A DNA stretch of 35,380 bases from JAJZMA01 sp021850405 (GCA_027365835.1 DAHXLU010000059.1:1-35380), one strand, 5' to 3'; shown: positions 16,045 to 25,543, counted from the stretch's first letter. Notes: generated by a model from the letters alone, not told the origin. Numbers and translations are program-made.

Positions 16045-16734
16045 TCAGGCTGATATGTGGGTGGGGAATGGTTCCTGCAAAGATTCAAGCACGTAGTCAG
16101 CTCCTGCAGCTGTTAGCTGGTCCACTGTGAAGTGGCCACTAGCGACCGCCACCGAAACCGCGCCGGCTGCCCTGGCAGCGGCTATGTCGTGGGGTGTATC
16201 GCCGACAATATAGACCATCTGCGTAGTTGGTATCTCCTGCAGGCGCCTGGCCCGGCTGATGGCTGTGAGCACCAGTTCGTCCCTGACGTCTGAGTCAGTC
16301 CCATAACCACCAAAGAGGAAGAACCGGTTGAGGTTGGCAGGTGTGAGCTTGATTCTCGCGGATCCTTCCATGGCACCCGACACAATTCCCAGGAGGACGC
16401 CCCTAGCACGAAGCGTCTCCAGTGTGGTACGTGCTCCCGCCAGCACATGGTAGTCCGTGCTGGAGTAGATTTCCTCTGAGATAGCAGACAGATACTCAGC
16501 GTACAGCAGGGCAAGTTCAGCCTTGTGTGGCTCCCGGTTGAGGACTCCCCTGAAGGTGGCGCGAGCAACCTCTGGATCAGTTTCTCCAGCTGAGCTATGG
16601 TCACCGATGTCAGCAGCTACCCCGTAAAGTTTCTGGAATGCCCTGGTCCAGCTCCGTGCCCCAGCCCCACCGGTATGTACCAGGGTTTCATCTACATCAA
16701 ACAGGACCAGGGCCGGGTCTGGCTGGGTTTCCAT
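16045..16734 (-). CDS. HAD-superfamily phosphatase-like hydrolase
   Basis: A 229-residue HAD hydrolase of the phosphoglycolate-phosphatase/beta-phosphoglucomutase type. Motif I is LFDVDETLVHTGG with nucleophile and acid Asp; motif II is the Ser in GIVSGAM; the motif III Lys is near SARIKLT; motif IV is VGDTPHDIAAA. A helical cap lies between motifs I and II. The frame is open far upstream inside gnd, but ATG 16734, one base after the gnd stop, matches the family start. As last gene of galM-zwf-gnd it probably dephosphorylates a sugar phosphate; the substrate is not determinable from sequence. Confidence 0.85.
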   Translation of the reverse strand: METQPDPALVLFDVDETLVHTGGAGARSWTRAFQKLYGVAADIGDHSSAGETDPEVARATFRGVLNREPHKAELALLYAEYLSAISEEIYSSTDYHVLAGARTTLETLRARGVLLGIVSGAMEGSARIKLTPANLNRFFLFGGYGTDSDVRDELVLTAISRARRLQEIPTTQMVYIVGDTPHDIAAARAAGAVSVAVASGHFTVDQLTAAGADYVLESLQEPFPTHISA

Positions 16735-16735
16735 C

Positions 16736-17770
16736 TCATGCCTTCTTTTCGTCGTGCCCACCGAACTGCTTGCGCATCGCGGACAGCACCTTGTCACCAA
16801 AATTGTCCAGTCCACGCGATGCAAACCTGGAGTAAAGCGCGGTGGTGAGCACCGGAGTTGGCACTCCTTCATCGATCGCTGCGATCGAGGTCCATCTGCC
16901 CTCTCCGGAGTCAGATACGCGTCCGGAAAATTCATCCAGTTCCGGAGACTCAAATAGTGCTGCAGCAGTAAGATCCAGCAGCCATGATCCAACCACACTC
17001 CCTCTGCGCCATACCTCTGCAACTTCAGCAGTATCGATTTTGTACTGGTAGTAGGCGGGCTCTTCCATGGGTGCGGTTTCGGCATCTCCGGCAGCCACAC
17101 GTTTGCCCGCATCTGCATTCTTGAGCACGTTGAGGCCCTCGGCAAAGGCTGCCATCATTCCGTATTCAATGCCGTTATGGACCATCTTCACAAAGTGTCC
17201 AGCTCCACTCGGACCGCAATGCAGGTATCCCTCTTCTGCACTGGTTGGTTTTCCCTTTCGTCCTGGTGTCCTTTCTGCAGTACCTATTCCTGGGGCAAGT
17301 GTCTGGAAGATGGGAGAGAGGTGCTGCACGACCCTGGCGTCGCCACCAATCATCAGGCAGTAACCGCGCTCCAGGCCAAAGACCCCACCGCTGGTCCCGC
17401 AGTCCACAAGATGGATATTTTTTTCCGCAAGTCTTTTTGCGCGACGGATGTCATCCCGATAGTAGGAGTTGCCGCCGTCAATAATGATGTCTTCTTTTGC
17501 CATGTGTGCTGCGAGCTCATTTATGGCAGCGTCCGTGATCTCTCCTGCTGGCACCATCACCCAGGCTGCCCGGGGCTGGGTCAGCTTGCTTACAAAGTCT
17601 GCAACTGAGCGGGCTCCGGTCGCGCCCTCTGCTTCCAGTGACTTAACCGCCTCCTGGTTCACATCGTATACCACGCAGGAATGGCCATCGCGCATTAGGC
17701 GCCGTGCGAGGTTTGCGCCCATGCGGCCCAGTCCCACAATCCCAAGTTGCATCGCTTTACTGGTTGCCAC
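16736..17770 (-). CDS. gnd: 6-phosphogluconate dehydrogenase, decarboxylating (short YqeC/GndA-type)
   Basis: A 344-residue enzyme oxidising 6-phosphogluconate to ribulose 5-phosphate and CO2. The nucleotide-binding GLGRMGANLARR lies at 13-24; DGGNSYYRDD at 98-107 and CGTSGGVFGLERG at 124-136 bind substrate; GPSGAGHFVKMVHNG at 186-200 has the catalytic Lys195. The length matches the short form rather than the 470-residue classical enzyme; short forms often prefer NAD+. Start is GTG 17770 with AAGGAGGT 5 nt upstream. It lies 135 nt after zwf, and its stop is one base from the HAD start. Confidence 0.93.
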   Translation of the reverse strand: MATSKAMQLGIVGLGRMGANLARRLMRDGHSCVVYDVNQEAVKSLEAEGATGARSVADFVSKLTQPRAAWVMVPAGEITDAAINELAAHMAKEDIIIDGGNSYYRDDIRRAKRLAEKNIHLVDCGTSGGVFGLERGYCLMIGGDARVVQHLSPIFQTLAPGIGTAERTPGRKGKPTSAEEGYLHCGPSGAGHFVKMVHNGIEYGMMAAFAEGLNVLKNADAGKRVAAGDAETAPMEEPAYYQYKIDTAEVAEVWRRGSVVGSWLLDLTAAALFESPELDEFSGRVSDSGEGRWTSIAAIDEGVPTPVLTTALYSRFASRGLDNFGDKVLSAMRKQFGGHDEKKA

Positions 17771-17905
17771 TTTGTACCTCCTTGTATTTTCTGGTTGTGT
17801 GTTATGTGTGCTGTTGTGGTTGCTGCACAGCCGTCTGCTTGCGGGCTTGCCTCTCCATGTCCCGCATGGATGAACTGCAGTTATGCTGCTGTCTGTATGT
17901 CAGTG

Positions 17906-19303
17906 TCAGGTAGCCGCAGCCGTCCATGGCATGCTCCATGATGGGTATCCCCGTACCACTTCTGCCTCCCCACTGGGACCCCAGGAGCCCCTGGCGTACG
18001 GCAGAACTGGTGGGGGTTCGTCCAGAAGGGGCTGTAGAATGCGCCATGTTTCCTCGACACTGTCTTCCCTGGTAAAGAGGGATGTGTCGCCGATAAGGGC
18101 ATCGTGCAGGAGCCTCTGGTAGGGCTCTGGTGGGCGTCCAAGTTCCTGCGCGAATGACATGTCCATGTGCACACCGCGGGTGGAACTACCGTCGGCACCC
18201 TTGGACAGCAGCTGCATCCTGAGGCCCGGTTCCGGGTCGATCCGGAATATGATCTGGTTCTGGTCCACGTGACGCTTCTCTTCCAGGAAGCCCAGTCTCG
18301 GCGGCCGCTTCATTACCAGCCGTACTTCGGTCACGGTCTCTGGCATGGCCTTGCCAGCACGGATAAAGAAGGGGACCCCCGCCCAGCGCCAGTTGTCAAC
18401 CTCCAGTTTCATCGCTACATAGGTCTCGGTGGTAGAGCCAGGCTTGACTCCTGGAATGGCCAGGTAGCCCTCATACTGTCCTCGCAGGCACTTATTGGCG
18501 TCCACTTCAGGCATGGAGCGGAATACATCGACCTTGCGGTCCCCGAGCCCCTGTGGGCCAGCCATGCTGGGCGGTTCCATAGCCACCAGCGCCAGCACCT
18601 GCATCAGATGGTTCTGGACTACGTCCCGCATTGCTCCGACCGGATCATAGAAGGCTCCACGATCCTCCACACCAAATGATTCAGCCATGGTTATCTGTAC
18701 TGCTGCGATGTGATCGCGGTTCCAGACCGGCTCGAGTAGTGTGTTGGCAAACCGCAGGAAATAAAGATCCATCACAGGCTGCTTGCCCAGGAAATGGTCA
18801 ATCCGCAGGATCTGCTCCTCTTTGAGCACAGAGTGCAGCTCGTTGTTCAGGTCCCTGGCGGATGCTGCGTCGTGGCCAAACGGCTTTTCCACGAGTACCT
18901 TTGCGTCTTTTGTAAGGCCAGCCTGTCCCAGCTCCCTGACAACTGTCGCAAACAGGCTCGGCGGGATCTCCAGATAGAACACCGGCCGCTTGCAGCCTTT
19001 CATCCTCTTTCCCAGTTCAGTGTAGGTGGATGCATCCTTGAAATCACCCTTGAGATAGGACATGCGCTCAGCGAGTCGCTTGAAGGTGGCTGGATCTGCC
19101 TTGGGTCCTATTGAGGTCGTCATGACGTCTTCCAGCTGCTTTTTATCCCAGTCGTCGACGGCAACTCCTATGATGGGACAGTCCAGTCGCTTCTCCGCCT
19201 CAAGCAGGTAGAGTGAGCGAAACGTCATCTTGCGGGCAAGGTCTCCTGTGATACCGAAAATTACAAGTACGTCGGCATTGCCTGATTCATGATCCTTTGT
19301 CAT
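17906..19303 (-). CDS. zwf: Glucose-6-phosphate 1-dehydrogenase
   Basis: A 465-residue enzyme of the first oxidative pentose phosphate step, making NADPH and 6-phosphogluconolactone. The coenzyme-binding turn is FGITGDLARK at 16-25, VEKPFGHD at 138-145, and the active-site signature RIDHFLGK at 167-174 includes the catalytic His region. RAGKAMPE and the C-terminal ALIGD/FTREDSVEETW segments match the family. ATG 19303 overlaps the galM stop by 4 nt (ATGA), giving tight coupling. No lactonase (pgl) gene is adjacent. Confidence 0.95.
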   Translation of the reverse strand: MTKDHESGNADVLVIFGITGDLARKMTFRSLYLLEAEKRLDCPIIGVAVDDWDKKQLEDVMTTSIGPKADPATFKRLAERMSYLKGDFKDASTYTELGKRMKGCKRPVFYLEIPPSLFATVVRELGQAGLTKDAKVLVEKPFGHDAASARDLNNELHSVLKEEQILRIDHFLGKQPVMDLYFLRFANTLLEPVWNRDHIAAVQITMAESFGVEDRGAFYDPVGAMRDVVQNHLMQVLALVAMEPPSMAGPQGLGDRKVDVFRSMPEVDANKCLRGQYEGYLAIPGVKPGSTTETYVAMKLEVDNWRWAGVPFFIRAGKAMPETVTEVRLVMKRPPRLGFLEEKRHVDQNQIIFRIDPEPGLRMQLLSKGADGSSTRGVHMDMSFAQELGRPPEPYQRLLHDALIGDTSLFTREDSVEETWRILQPLLDEPPPVLPYARGSWGPSGEAEVVRGYPSWSMPWTAAAT

Positions 19304-20238
19304 CTAAGACGAACTCCCCATTTAGTGGTCTGCTTTTGGCCAGGCTGCAGGATAATCAATCCATCTTTTGTGCGGAATGCATTGGGAGGGCACGTCATTG
19401 GCTCGACTGCAAGCGCAGTGCGGCTGTGTGCAGCAGATAGAGAGTCTCCCGAATACAGCTGGACAACTGTGTAGTGCTGGTCCACCCAGAGCTGCACCTG
19501 TCGGCCGTCGCTGCCTGTAAGACGTGCCCATGCTCTGCCATCTGTGCCCCGGGTGAGGTCGGTAAACGGGTCATCGAGGACCACACCAGCAAGAGCGGTC
19601 CGGCGCCTGAAATCGTACGGTGTTCCAGCAACGGGCTCTTCTCCCGAAGGAAGCGCCCTTACCGGGTCGGTCCGTATCCGCGTGACCGCATCCAGCTCCA
19701 GCCAGGCGCCATCGATGCTGCCAGTCCCCGCCGACAGGTATGGGTGCTGACCGGTGCCGTATGGGCAGGCCCTGGTGCCGTCATTGGTCGCTGTGGTGGT
19801 GACGGTAAGCCCCTCCTCTCCAAGGCGGTAGTCAATCTCCACAGTGAGCAGGAAGGGGTAACCCGGGCTGGGGTAGAGCGTAGTAGTCATTGTTACCGAG
19901 GCATCGTCTACCCTATGTCCTTGCCATGGGACCCATCGCAGCAGGCCATGTATCGCGTTGCTGCGCGCTGGCTCGGTAAGGGGCAACTGGTAGGTGATGC
20001 CGTCAAAGTCGTAGGCGCCGTCCTCAATCCGGTTGGGCCATGGGATGAGCGGTGCCCCATGCGCGCCATCCGCCAGGTTGTCCGCAGGGTAGGACTCAAG
20101 TACGGCCCTGCCGCAATCCGTATACTCCCTGATGCCGCCGCCCACCTCAACGACGGTTGCATGCTGATCCGAAAATTGCAGGTGGAACTGCTGCCCTGAA
20201 GCGTACCTGCGGTGCCCTGGAATTGCTGTTTGAACCAT
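19300..20238 (-). CDS. Aldose 1-epimerase family protein (galactose mutarotase-like)
   Basis: A 312-residue protein interconverting alpha and beta anomers of aldoses or hexose 6-phosphates. Family landmarks are PLIPWPNRI near 84-92, NAIHGLLRW near 113-121, the catalytic-His segment TGQHPYL near 180-186 and the late catalytic Glu in LAVEPMTCPPNAF. It heads the operon upstream of zwf, so it may speed supply of beta-glucose 6-phosphate (YeaD-like) rather than galactose. The minus-strand upstream region contains TATGAT/CATAAT hexamers but no clear -35. Confidence 0.9.
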   Translation of the reverse strand: MVQTAIPGHRRYASGQQFHLQFSDQHATVVEVGGGIREYTDCGRAVLESYPADNLADGAHGAPLIPWPNRIEDGAYDFDGITYQLPLTEPARSNAIHGLLRWVPWQGHRVDDASVTMTTTLYPSPGYPFLLTVEIDYRLGEEGLTVTTTATNDGTRACPYGTGQHPYLSAGTGSIDGAWLELDAVTRIRTDPVRALPSGEEPVAGTPYDFRRRTALAGVVLDDPFTDLTRGTDGRAWARLTGSDGRQVQLWVDQHYTVVQLYSGDSLSAAHSRTALAVEPMTCPPNAFRTKDGLIILQPGQKQTTKWGVRLR

Positions 20239-20692
20239 TTAGGCTGGTTAGCTCGCTTTGAGCCGGAAACTGGGGATCATAGCCCTCCTATTATGTCCGC
20301 CTGGACCTACTCCGGGATTTCCACCAGTTGGCCAGGGGCCGCTTCCTGAAGGGTGGGGGAGGCAGGGAGAGGACTAGCAACCCAGGTGGGGTGGCCCTTT
20401 GAACTCACTCCTTCTTTCCAGCAAGTACCTGCCTGCCTTCTTCCCAGCGTTGCCTGGTGGCAGGTGCGCTGCTGCATCCTGGGTTGTGTACCCCGTGGAG
20501 ACGCTATGAGCAGGTGCCCTGGTGGCTGCGTTACGCTGGGCAGTGGTCTGGACAGTCGGCTGTCATGTTTCAGGAAGACTGGCAGGAGAGGCGCTCTGGA
20601 TCGTATGGGTCGCAGAATCGGCTTTTTTGTGGGGATGCAGGGGTTGTAGGGCCTGGTAATGCCAGGGTTGATGTTTTTACGAGGTAAGCAAG
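20239..20692. other. 454-nt divergent intergenic region between galM-zwf-gnd and icd
   Basis: No gene is supported. It must hold promoters for both directions, but none is near consensus. Two hairpins are visible on the icd side: ACCTGCC (20427-20433) with GGCAGGT (20459-20465), and CCTGG/CCAGG (20652-20666) just before the icd ribosome-binding site. No riboswitch was recognised. Confidence 0.4.
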
Positions 20693-21907
20693 GTGGCACG
20701 AGTCAAGGTTGCAAAGCCGGTGGTTGAGCTGGACGGAGATGAGATGACCCGTGTCATCTGGGGCATGATCAAGGAGCAGCTTATCCTGCCGCACCTTGAT
20801 ATTGAGCTGGACTATTACGATCTTTCCATCGAGAACCGTGATGTAACAGCTGACCAGGTCACTGTGGATGCTGCCCATGCCATCCAGAAGCACGGTGTTG
20901 GCGTGAAGTGCGCGACGATAACCCCCGACGAGGCCCGGGTTGCTGAGTTTGGTCTAAAGAAGATGTGGAAATCCCCCAATGGGACGATTCGCAATATTCT
21001 GGGCGGAGTTATATTTCGCGAGCCTATAGTGATTAGCAACATTCCCAGGCTGGTCCCAGGGTGGACCAAGCCGATTGTGATTGGTCGTCATGCACATGGT
21101 GATCAGTACCGGGCAACAGACTTTGTGGTACCAGGTGCTGGTACCGTCACCATTACGTACACGCCAGACAACGGCGAAGAGCCACTTCAGATGGAAGTAG
21201 CGCGTTTTGAGGGCGGAGGAGTTGCACTTGGAATGTACAACTACGATTCCTCCATCCGGGACTTTGCACGTGCTTCGCTCAGCTATGGCCTCCACCGTAA
21301 CTACCCAGTTTATCTGTCGACCAAGAACACAATTCTGAAAGCCTATGATGGGCGCTTCAAGGATCTCTTCCAGGAGGTTTACGAGACTGAGTTCAGGGAC
21401 CGTTTCCAGGCGGCAGGGCTAACCTATGAGCATCGGCTTATAGATGACATGGTTGCTGCCGCACTGAAGTGGGAGGGCGGTTATGTCTGGGCTTGCAAGA
21501 ACTATGACGGAGACGTGCAGTCTGATACTGTAGCTCAGGGCTATGGATCACTTGGGCTGATGACCAGTGTTCTCCTCACTCCAGACGGCAAGACGATGGA
21601 GGCAGAAGCCGCCCATGGAACAGTAACCCGTCACTTCCGCCAGCATCAGAAGGGGCTCCCTACATCCACCAATCCGATCGCCTCAATCTTTGCGTGGACC
21701 AGGGGGCTTGCCCACAGGGGCGAGCTGGATGCCACACCTGAGGTAGTCCGGTTTGCGACGACCCTTGAGGAGGTTTGCATTGCAACGGTTGAGGCTGGCT
21801 CGATGACCAAGGACCTGGCTTTGTTGACAGGCCCTGACGAGAAATGGCTCACTACCGAGCAGTTCATTGGAGAACTGGCTGGGGCGCTGGAGAGCAGGCT
21901 GGCTTAA
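20693..21907 (+). CDS. icd: NADP-dependent isocitrate dehydrogenase (eukaryote-like/type II)
   Basis: A 404-residue TCA-cycle enzyme converting isocitrate to 2-oxoglutarate and CO2. It begins VVELDGDEMTRVIW and has the substrate loop SPNGTIRN at about 94-101, LIDDMVAAALKW with metal-binding Asp residues and the coenzyme segment EAEAAHGTVTRHF. These place it in the mostly eukaryotic, about 400-residue homodimeric NADP class rather than the E. coli class. GTG 20693 has GAGGT 7 nt upstream. Together with zwf it provides NADPH. Confidence 0.95.
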   Translation: MARVKVAKPVVELDGDEMTRVIWGMIKEQLILPHLDIELDYYDLSIENRDVTADQVTVDAAHAIQKHGVGVKCATITPDEARVAEFGLKKMWKSPNGTIRNILGGVIFREPIVISNIPRLVPGWTKPIVIGRHAHGDQYRATDFVVPGAGTVTITYTPDNGEEPLQMEVARFEGGGVALGMYNYDSSIRDFARASLSYGLHRNYPVYLSTKNTILKAYDGRFKDLFQEVYETEFRDRFQAAGLTYEHRLIDDMVAAALKWEGGYVWACKNYDGDVQSDTVAQGYGSLGLMTSVLLTPDGKTMEAEAAHGTVTRHFRQHQKGLPTSTNPIASIFAWTRGLAHRGELDATPEVVRFATTLEEVCIATVEAGSMTKDLALLTGPDEKWLTTEQFIGELAGALESRLA

Positions 21908-21925
21908 TTCCTGCAGGAGCAGGAA
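21908..21925 (+). terminator. Hairpin directly after icd, weak terminator candidate
   Basis: TTCCTGC (21908-21914), loop AGGA and GCAGGAA (21919-21925) form a 7-bp stem starting at the base after the stop codon. No T-run follows, so termination is uncertain; it may protect the mRNA 3' end. Confidence 0.3.
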
Positions 21926-22100
21926 CGACTACTGTCTTCCGGTAGATGGCATTTTCCATGCAGCTATAGGGGGTAACCCGGCTATAGGCCCCCAGGCCAG
22001 GAGTGATTGAGGAATGCCTTGATGGGTAGGCTAAGGATGTCTGGAGGCCGATGAGGCAGGCAATTCTGCCCTTCAGGCAGATGGGAAAAGGGTTTAGGAA

Positions 22101-22898
22101 ATGGCAGGTTCATATTCAGGGTCGCGCACACCAGTGCTGTACCTTAGCCATGGGGCACCGACGCTTGCCGATGACTCCATCTGGACACAGCAGCTTGCCA
22201 GATGGGCAGCGGAAATGGAGCGTCCAGAGGCAATCCTCATCGTGTCAGCGCACTGGGAACAGGCCCCAATAACGGTCTCAGCTACCACACCAGTGCCACT
22301 GGTCTACGATTTCTGGGGTTTCCCGCGTGAGTACTACCAGGTGCAATATGCGCCTCCTGGTGCACCGGAGCTTGCCGGTAAGGTCATAGCCCTGCTCTCC
22401 GATCCAGGACGGGAGGTGCGTCAGGATCAGGCCAGAGGACTGGATCACGGCGCTTATGTGCCTCTGGTGGAGATGTACCCGAAGGCAGATGTCCCCGTGC
22501 TGCAAATATCAATGCCAGGCCTGGACCCGGAGCTGCTCATCGACATGGGCAAACGGCTGTCGCCCCTTCGGGATGAGGGTGTGCTGATAATTGGCAGCGG
22601 CTTCTTTACCCACAACCTGCATGCGCTGCGAGAAGCCCCTGAACCCGACTCTGCACCGCCATCCTGGTCGGTGGAATTTGACGAGTGGGGGAGAGAGGTG
22701 TTTGAGAGTATGGACATTGATAGCCTAATCAACTTTCAGTCCCGCGCACCGGCCAGCCATCTTGCTCACCCTCGCACCGAGCATTTTGCCCCGCTTTTTG
22801 TGGCCCTGGGTGCAGGGAATGCGGACCTCGATACCCGCCAGACCGTCATCGATGGTTTCTGGCATGGACTTGCAAAGCGCTCGGTGCAGATAGGGTAG
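22101..22898 (+). CDS. LigB/DODA-type extradiol aromatic-ring-opening dioxygenase
   Basis: A 265-residue member of the class III extradiol dioxygenase superfamily, resembling 4,5-DOPA dioxygenase and YgiD, which open catechol-like rings with Fe2+ or Zn2+. Conserved positions are YLSHGAPT (His17), SAHWE (His51), GLDHGAYVPL, FFTHNLHAL and TEHFAPLFVALGAG. No aromatic-degradation partners lie nearby, so the physiological substrate is unknown. It is tail-to-tail with the recombinase gene, 8 nt apart. Confidence 0.88.
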   Translation: MAGSYSGSRTPVLYLSHGAPTLADDSIWTQQLARWAAEMERPEAILIVSAHWEQAPITVSATTPVPLVYDFWGFPREYYQVQYAPPGAPELAGKVIALLSDPGREVRQDQARGLDHGAYVPLVEMYPKADVPVLQISMPGLDPELLIDMGKRLSPLRDEGVLIIGSGFFTHNLHALREAPEPDSAPPSWSVEFDEWGREVFESMDIDSLINFQSRAPASHLAHPRTEHFAPLFVALGAGNADLDTRQTVIDGFWHGLAKRSVQIG

Positions 22899-22906
22899 GG
22901 CCCGGT

Positions 22907-23947
22907 TTATTCATTGGTCGCAGAGGGGCCCCGGGCAGGTGGTGCACTGTCAATCTCAGTTGAAGCTCCACCACCCAGGTATGTTTCCAGGCGTCTGTAG
23001 GCAAGGCGCTTGCGCCTGTCGGTAATTTCTGTATAAACCTTGAGTGTCTCCAGGGTAGCGTGGCCAAGGATCTCCTGGACCAGGCGCACATCACCGTCGG
23101 TTGCCTCCAGCAGTGTTGTGGCTGTGGTATGGCGGGCTGCATGGGGGGAAGGAAGGAGAGCAAGGAGTGAGCTTAGGCGTGGGTCCGAAAGAGACCGCTT
23201 TTTGAGCTGTTCCAGAGCGTGGCGCGCCCCATTTGGCGTCAACCGGTTTGCGCGTACCGCACGCTTTTTTGGTCGGTCACTATGGGACAGGGATATAAAG
23301 AGGGCTGGGCTCTGGTCGTCGCCACGGACTGCCAGATAATCGGCAATCGCCGCCAGTGCATCGCTGGTGCAATACACGCTCCGATACTTGCCTCCCTTGC
23401 CCAGCACCCGGAAGCCATCTGGTCGTACATCTGTACGATTGACGCTGCAGGCCTCAGAGATACGACAGCCGGTAGCCACAAGAAAGTGGATCAGCGCACG
23501 GTCGCGCAGGTCGCAGAGGCTCTGCCGTGGCAGAGCTGCAAGCAGCTCCAGGACCGATTCTGTGGGCACTGGATGAGGGTCAGTTGCTGTATACCTTGGG
23601 ACTGATACGTGACGGCTCAGCTCAGACGGGATCCACTCCTGGTCATAGGCATAGGTCAGAAACTGCCGCAGGGCCACAAGAGCGCGTGCACGGGAGCGCG
23701 GGTTGGGAAGCGTCTGCGCCAGCGCCGTCTGGTAGCCTGAAAGCAGCGACCGGTCAATCTGTTCCAGCGCCCAGCCGTGCGGCAGACCCTCCATGAATTT
23801 CACAAACTTGGCAAGATCGGTACTGTAGGCGCGTACTGTGGTGGCAGGACGGTTTTTCTGGATCGCCAGGTGGGCGAGAAAGAGCGAAACCTCCCCGGGC
23901 ACCTCTTTGGTACTGGTACTGCGGTGGGAGATGGCTCTGGATGGCAT
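22907..23947 (-). CDS. XerC/XerD-type tyrosine recombinase
   Basis: A 346-residue recombinase. Residues about 18-105 are the SAM-like DNA-binding domain (VSLFLAHL, TVRAYSTDLAKF). The catalytic domain has all expected residues: Arg162 (ATGCRISEA), Lys184 (LGKGGKYR), His269/Arg272 (PHAARHTTAT), His296 (LGHATLE) and nucleophile Tyr305 (KVYTEI). Architecture and length suit chromosome-dimer resolution, although a C-terminal extension of about 25 residues is unusual. Only one xer gene is here, and no transfer genes or phage genes accompany it. The start ATG 23947 lies 12 nt from a dif-like site. Confidence 0.9.
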   Translation of the reverse strand: MPSRAISHRSTSTKEVPGEVSLFLAHLAIQKNRPATTVRAYSTDLAKFVKFMEGLPHGWALEQIDRSLLSGYQTALAQTLPNPRSRARALVALRQFLTYAYDQEWIPSELSRHVSVPRYTATDPHPVPTESVLELLAALPRQSLCDLRDRALIHFLVATGCRISEACSVNRTDVRPDGFRVLGKGGKYRSVYCTSDALAAIADYLAVRGDDQSPALFISLSHSDRPKKRAVRANRLTPNGARHALEQLKKRSLSDPRLSSLLALLPSPHAARHTTATTLLEATDGDVRLVQEILGHATLETLKVYTEITDRRKRLAYRRLETYLGGGASTEIDSAPPARGPSATNE

Positions 23948-23959
23948 GGTCCCAGTTTA

Positions 23960-23987
23960 GCTTATGATAATATGCATTATCAATAGC
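23960..23987. other. dif-like 11-6-11 recombination site candidate next to the recombinase gene
   Basis: Two 11-bp arms, GCTTATGATAA (23960-23970) and TTATCAATAGC (23977-23987), flank a 6-bp centre TATGCA. The inner ATAA/TTAT ends and 11-6-11 geometry match bacterial dif. The dyad extends to TTAG...CTAA (23957-23990) with only two mismatched pairs in 15. The block is AT-rich in a GC-rich setting. Single-recombinase systems (XerS/difSL, XerH/difH) also place the site beside the gene. The alternative is an autoregulatory operator, since it overlaps the likely promoter. Confidence 0.5.
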
Positions 23988-24170
23988 TAAGTTACATCTT
24001 GACCCGATCCGGATATCCAGTTCCACGTTCCCCAATCTGGATTCTGGTCGTCGTGCTCCCAGCCGTGCCATGCAATCGTCATCCGCCCCAGCTGCTGCTT
24101 GGGAATGTTCGGGGCTGCCCGGGCAGCCGTGTGGCGGTCCGCAGCTGCGGCCCTGCCAGCCAGCTACCGG

Positions 24171-25313
24171 CTAGATGCGGTCGAGCCGTTGACGTACCGC
24201 CTCCCGCTTGGCCGGGTCTCGCTCCACCCCGGTCTCTGCAGCCAGCTTCCGTTTTGGCTGGAGATAGGCAAACCAGCCAATCGATGCTAGTGTGAGCAGT
24301 ACTAATGCTCCAATAACGCCATATATCCAGGCTGGTATTGTTCCCACAGTTAGTGGCGTCACCTGGCTGGCTACGGTTGGCTGGAGTGGAGATGCAAGGG
24401 TGTAGTGGAAGGTGCGGCGGAGCACCTGGGAGGACTGTTTGGAAGTGGCCACTACAGATATCGTGTAGGCGCCCGGTTTGAGCGCAGTGGGCCAGGGAAA
24501 GGCGTACGGGATGGTTGTGCCGGGCAGGATGGTGTCTAGCTGGCCACAGAACTGTGTGGCTGGTTTGCATCCAGCAGACGGCACAGTCTTTTTGTACTTG
24601 TCTGGCCCTGTAAGTGTCACTGTCAGGTGCGGCTTACCGAGAAGCAGGCCAGTATCGCCCAGAGTGATCAGGACTGAAGCTGTGTGTGTCGCCGGCAGCG
24701 GTACGATCATTGCCTTTGCGATGGACATGGTGAATGCAGCCTTTCCTGGCACCTGGATCAGAATCGCCATGACCGAGCGGGTAATCGTGGTTACACCAAG
24801 GGGAGCAGAACCAGGCGAGGGTGTCGGTGTGGCCGGAGGGACAGGCTGGATGGCGATTCCAACCAGATGATCCCCGGGGGAAGCATTCTTTGGAACATCA
24901 ATCTTGAAGGGAACATGGATGATGCCATCGGCAGGGACCACTGCAGTAGCTTCAGTGAGGCTGACCCAGGCCGCTGCGCCCGTTTTGCTGCTGTTGGCGC
25001 CCAGATACACAGCTCCAGAAGTAGCTCCGGTCGTGGTGGCAACGACATAAAGTGATACCTGGGTTGCTGCCTTGGCAGTGTTGGTCACGATGACAAAACT
25101 GGAGTAGGTGCCTCCCGGAGCTATGGTAGGAATGAAGTAAGCCTTGGTAAGCGGGTTGGATGGGTTGGTTGCGCCTGGGGCAACCCCAATACCCCCAAGT
25201 GTTTCTCCTGGACCCGCAGCCATGGCAGCGACTGGCCCGAGCAAGCCTATAGCAAGGGTCAGGAGCAGGGTGGCTCTCCCCCAGCGCGCCCGCCAGTGCC
25301 TTTGGAGTTTCAT
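24171..25313 (-). CDS. Membrane-anchored surface protein, DUF916-like (WxL-binding-like) ectodomain
   Basis: A 380-residue exported protein: signal peptide at about 12-33, an Ig-like beta domain resembling DUF916 (FIPTIAPGGTYSSFVIVTN, HVPFKIDVPKNASPGDHLVGI), a second beta-rich domain with paired Cys, then a transmembrane helix near 333-354 and a basic cytoplasmic tail (LQPKRKL). DUF916 proteins tether WxL proteins to Gram-positive walls. No WxL gene is visible here, so the partner is unknown. It lies 230 nt downstream of the TIG-domain gene with the same topology, suggesting a common surface assembly. Confidence 0.72.
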   Translation of the reverse strand: MKLQRHWRARWGRATLLLTLAIGLLGPVAAMAAGPGETLGGIGVAPGATNPSNPLTKAYFIPTIAPGGTYSSFVIVTNTAKAATQVSLYVVATTTGATSGAVYLGANSSKTGAAAWVSLTEATAVVPADGIIHVPFKIDVPKNASPGDHLVGIAIQPVPPATPTPSPGSAPLGVTTITRSVMAILIQVPGKAAFTMSIAKAMIVPLPATHTASVLITLGDTGLLLGKPHLTVTLTGPDKYKKTVPSAGCKPATQFCGQLDTILPGTTIPYAFPWPTALKPGAYTISVVATSKQSSQVLRRTFHYTLASPLQPTVASQVTPLTVGTIPAWIYGVIGALVLLTLASIGWFAYLQPKRKLAAETGVERDPAKREAVRQRLDRI

Positions 25314-25543
25314 CTACTCATCCTACCAGTCCAGCACGCGCATTTCTGCCAGGATGTCACCCTGGGCGCAGGACAGGTTCTCATTGAGGGCGGGATCACT
25401 TTTTTACTTCTCTCATCAGATCTGGCTCCCCTCTCCCCTTCCATGTTTCTGCCCTTGCTCTCCAGCCGGATTGCTCCTGGCAGTTTCCACCTGGCACGTT
25501 GACCGAAAACACTGCTAAAAGGTGAGCGGGACTGTAGCTAGTG

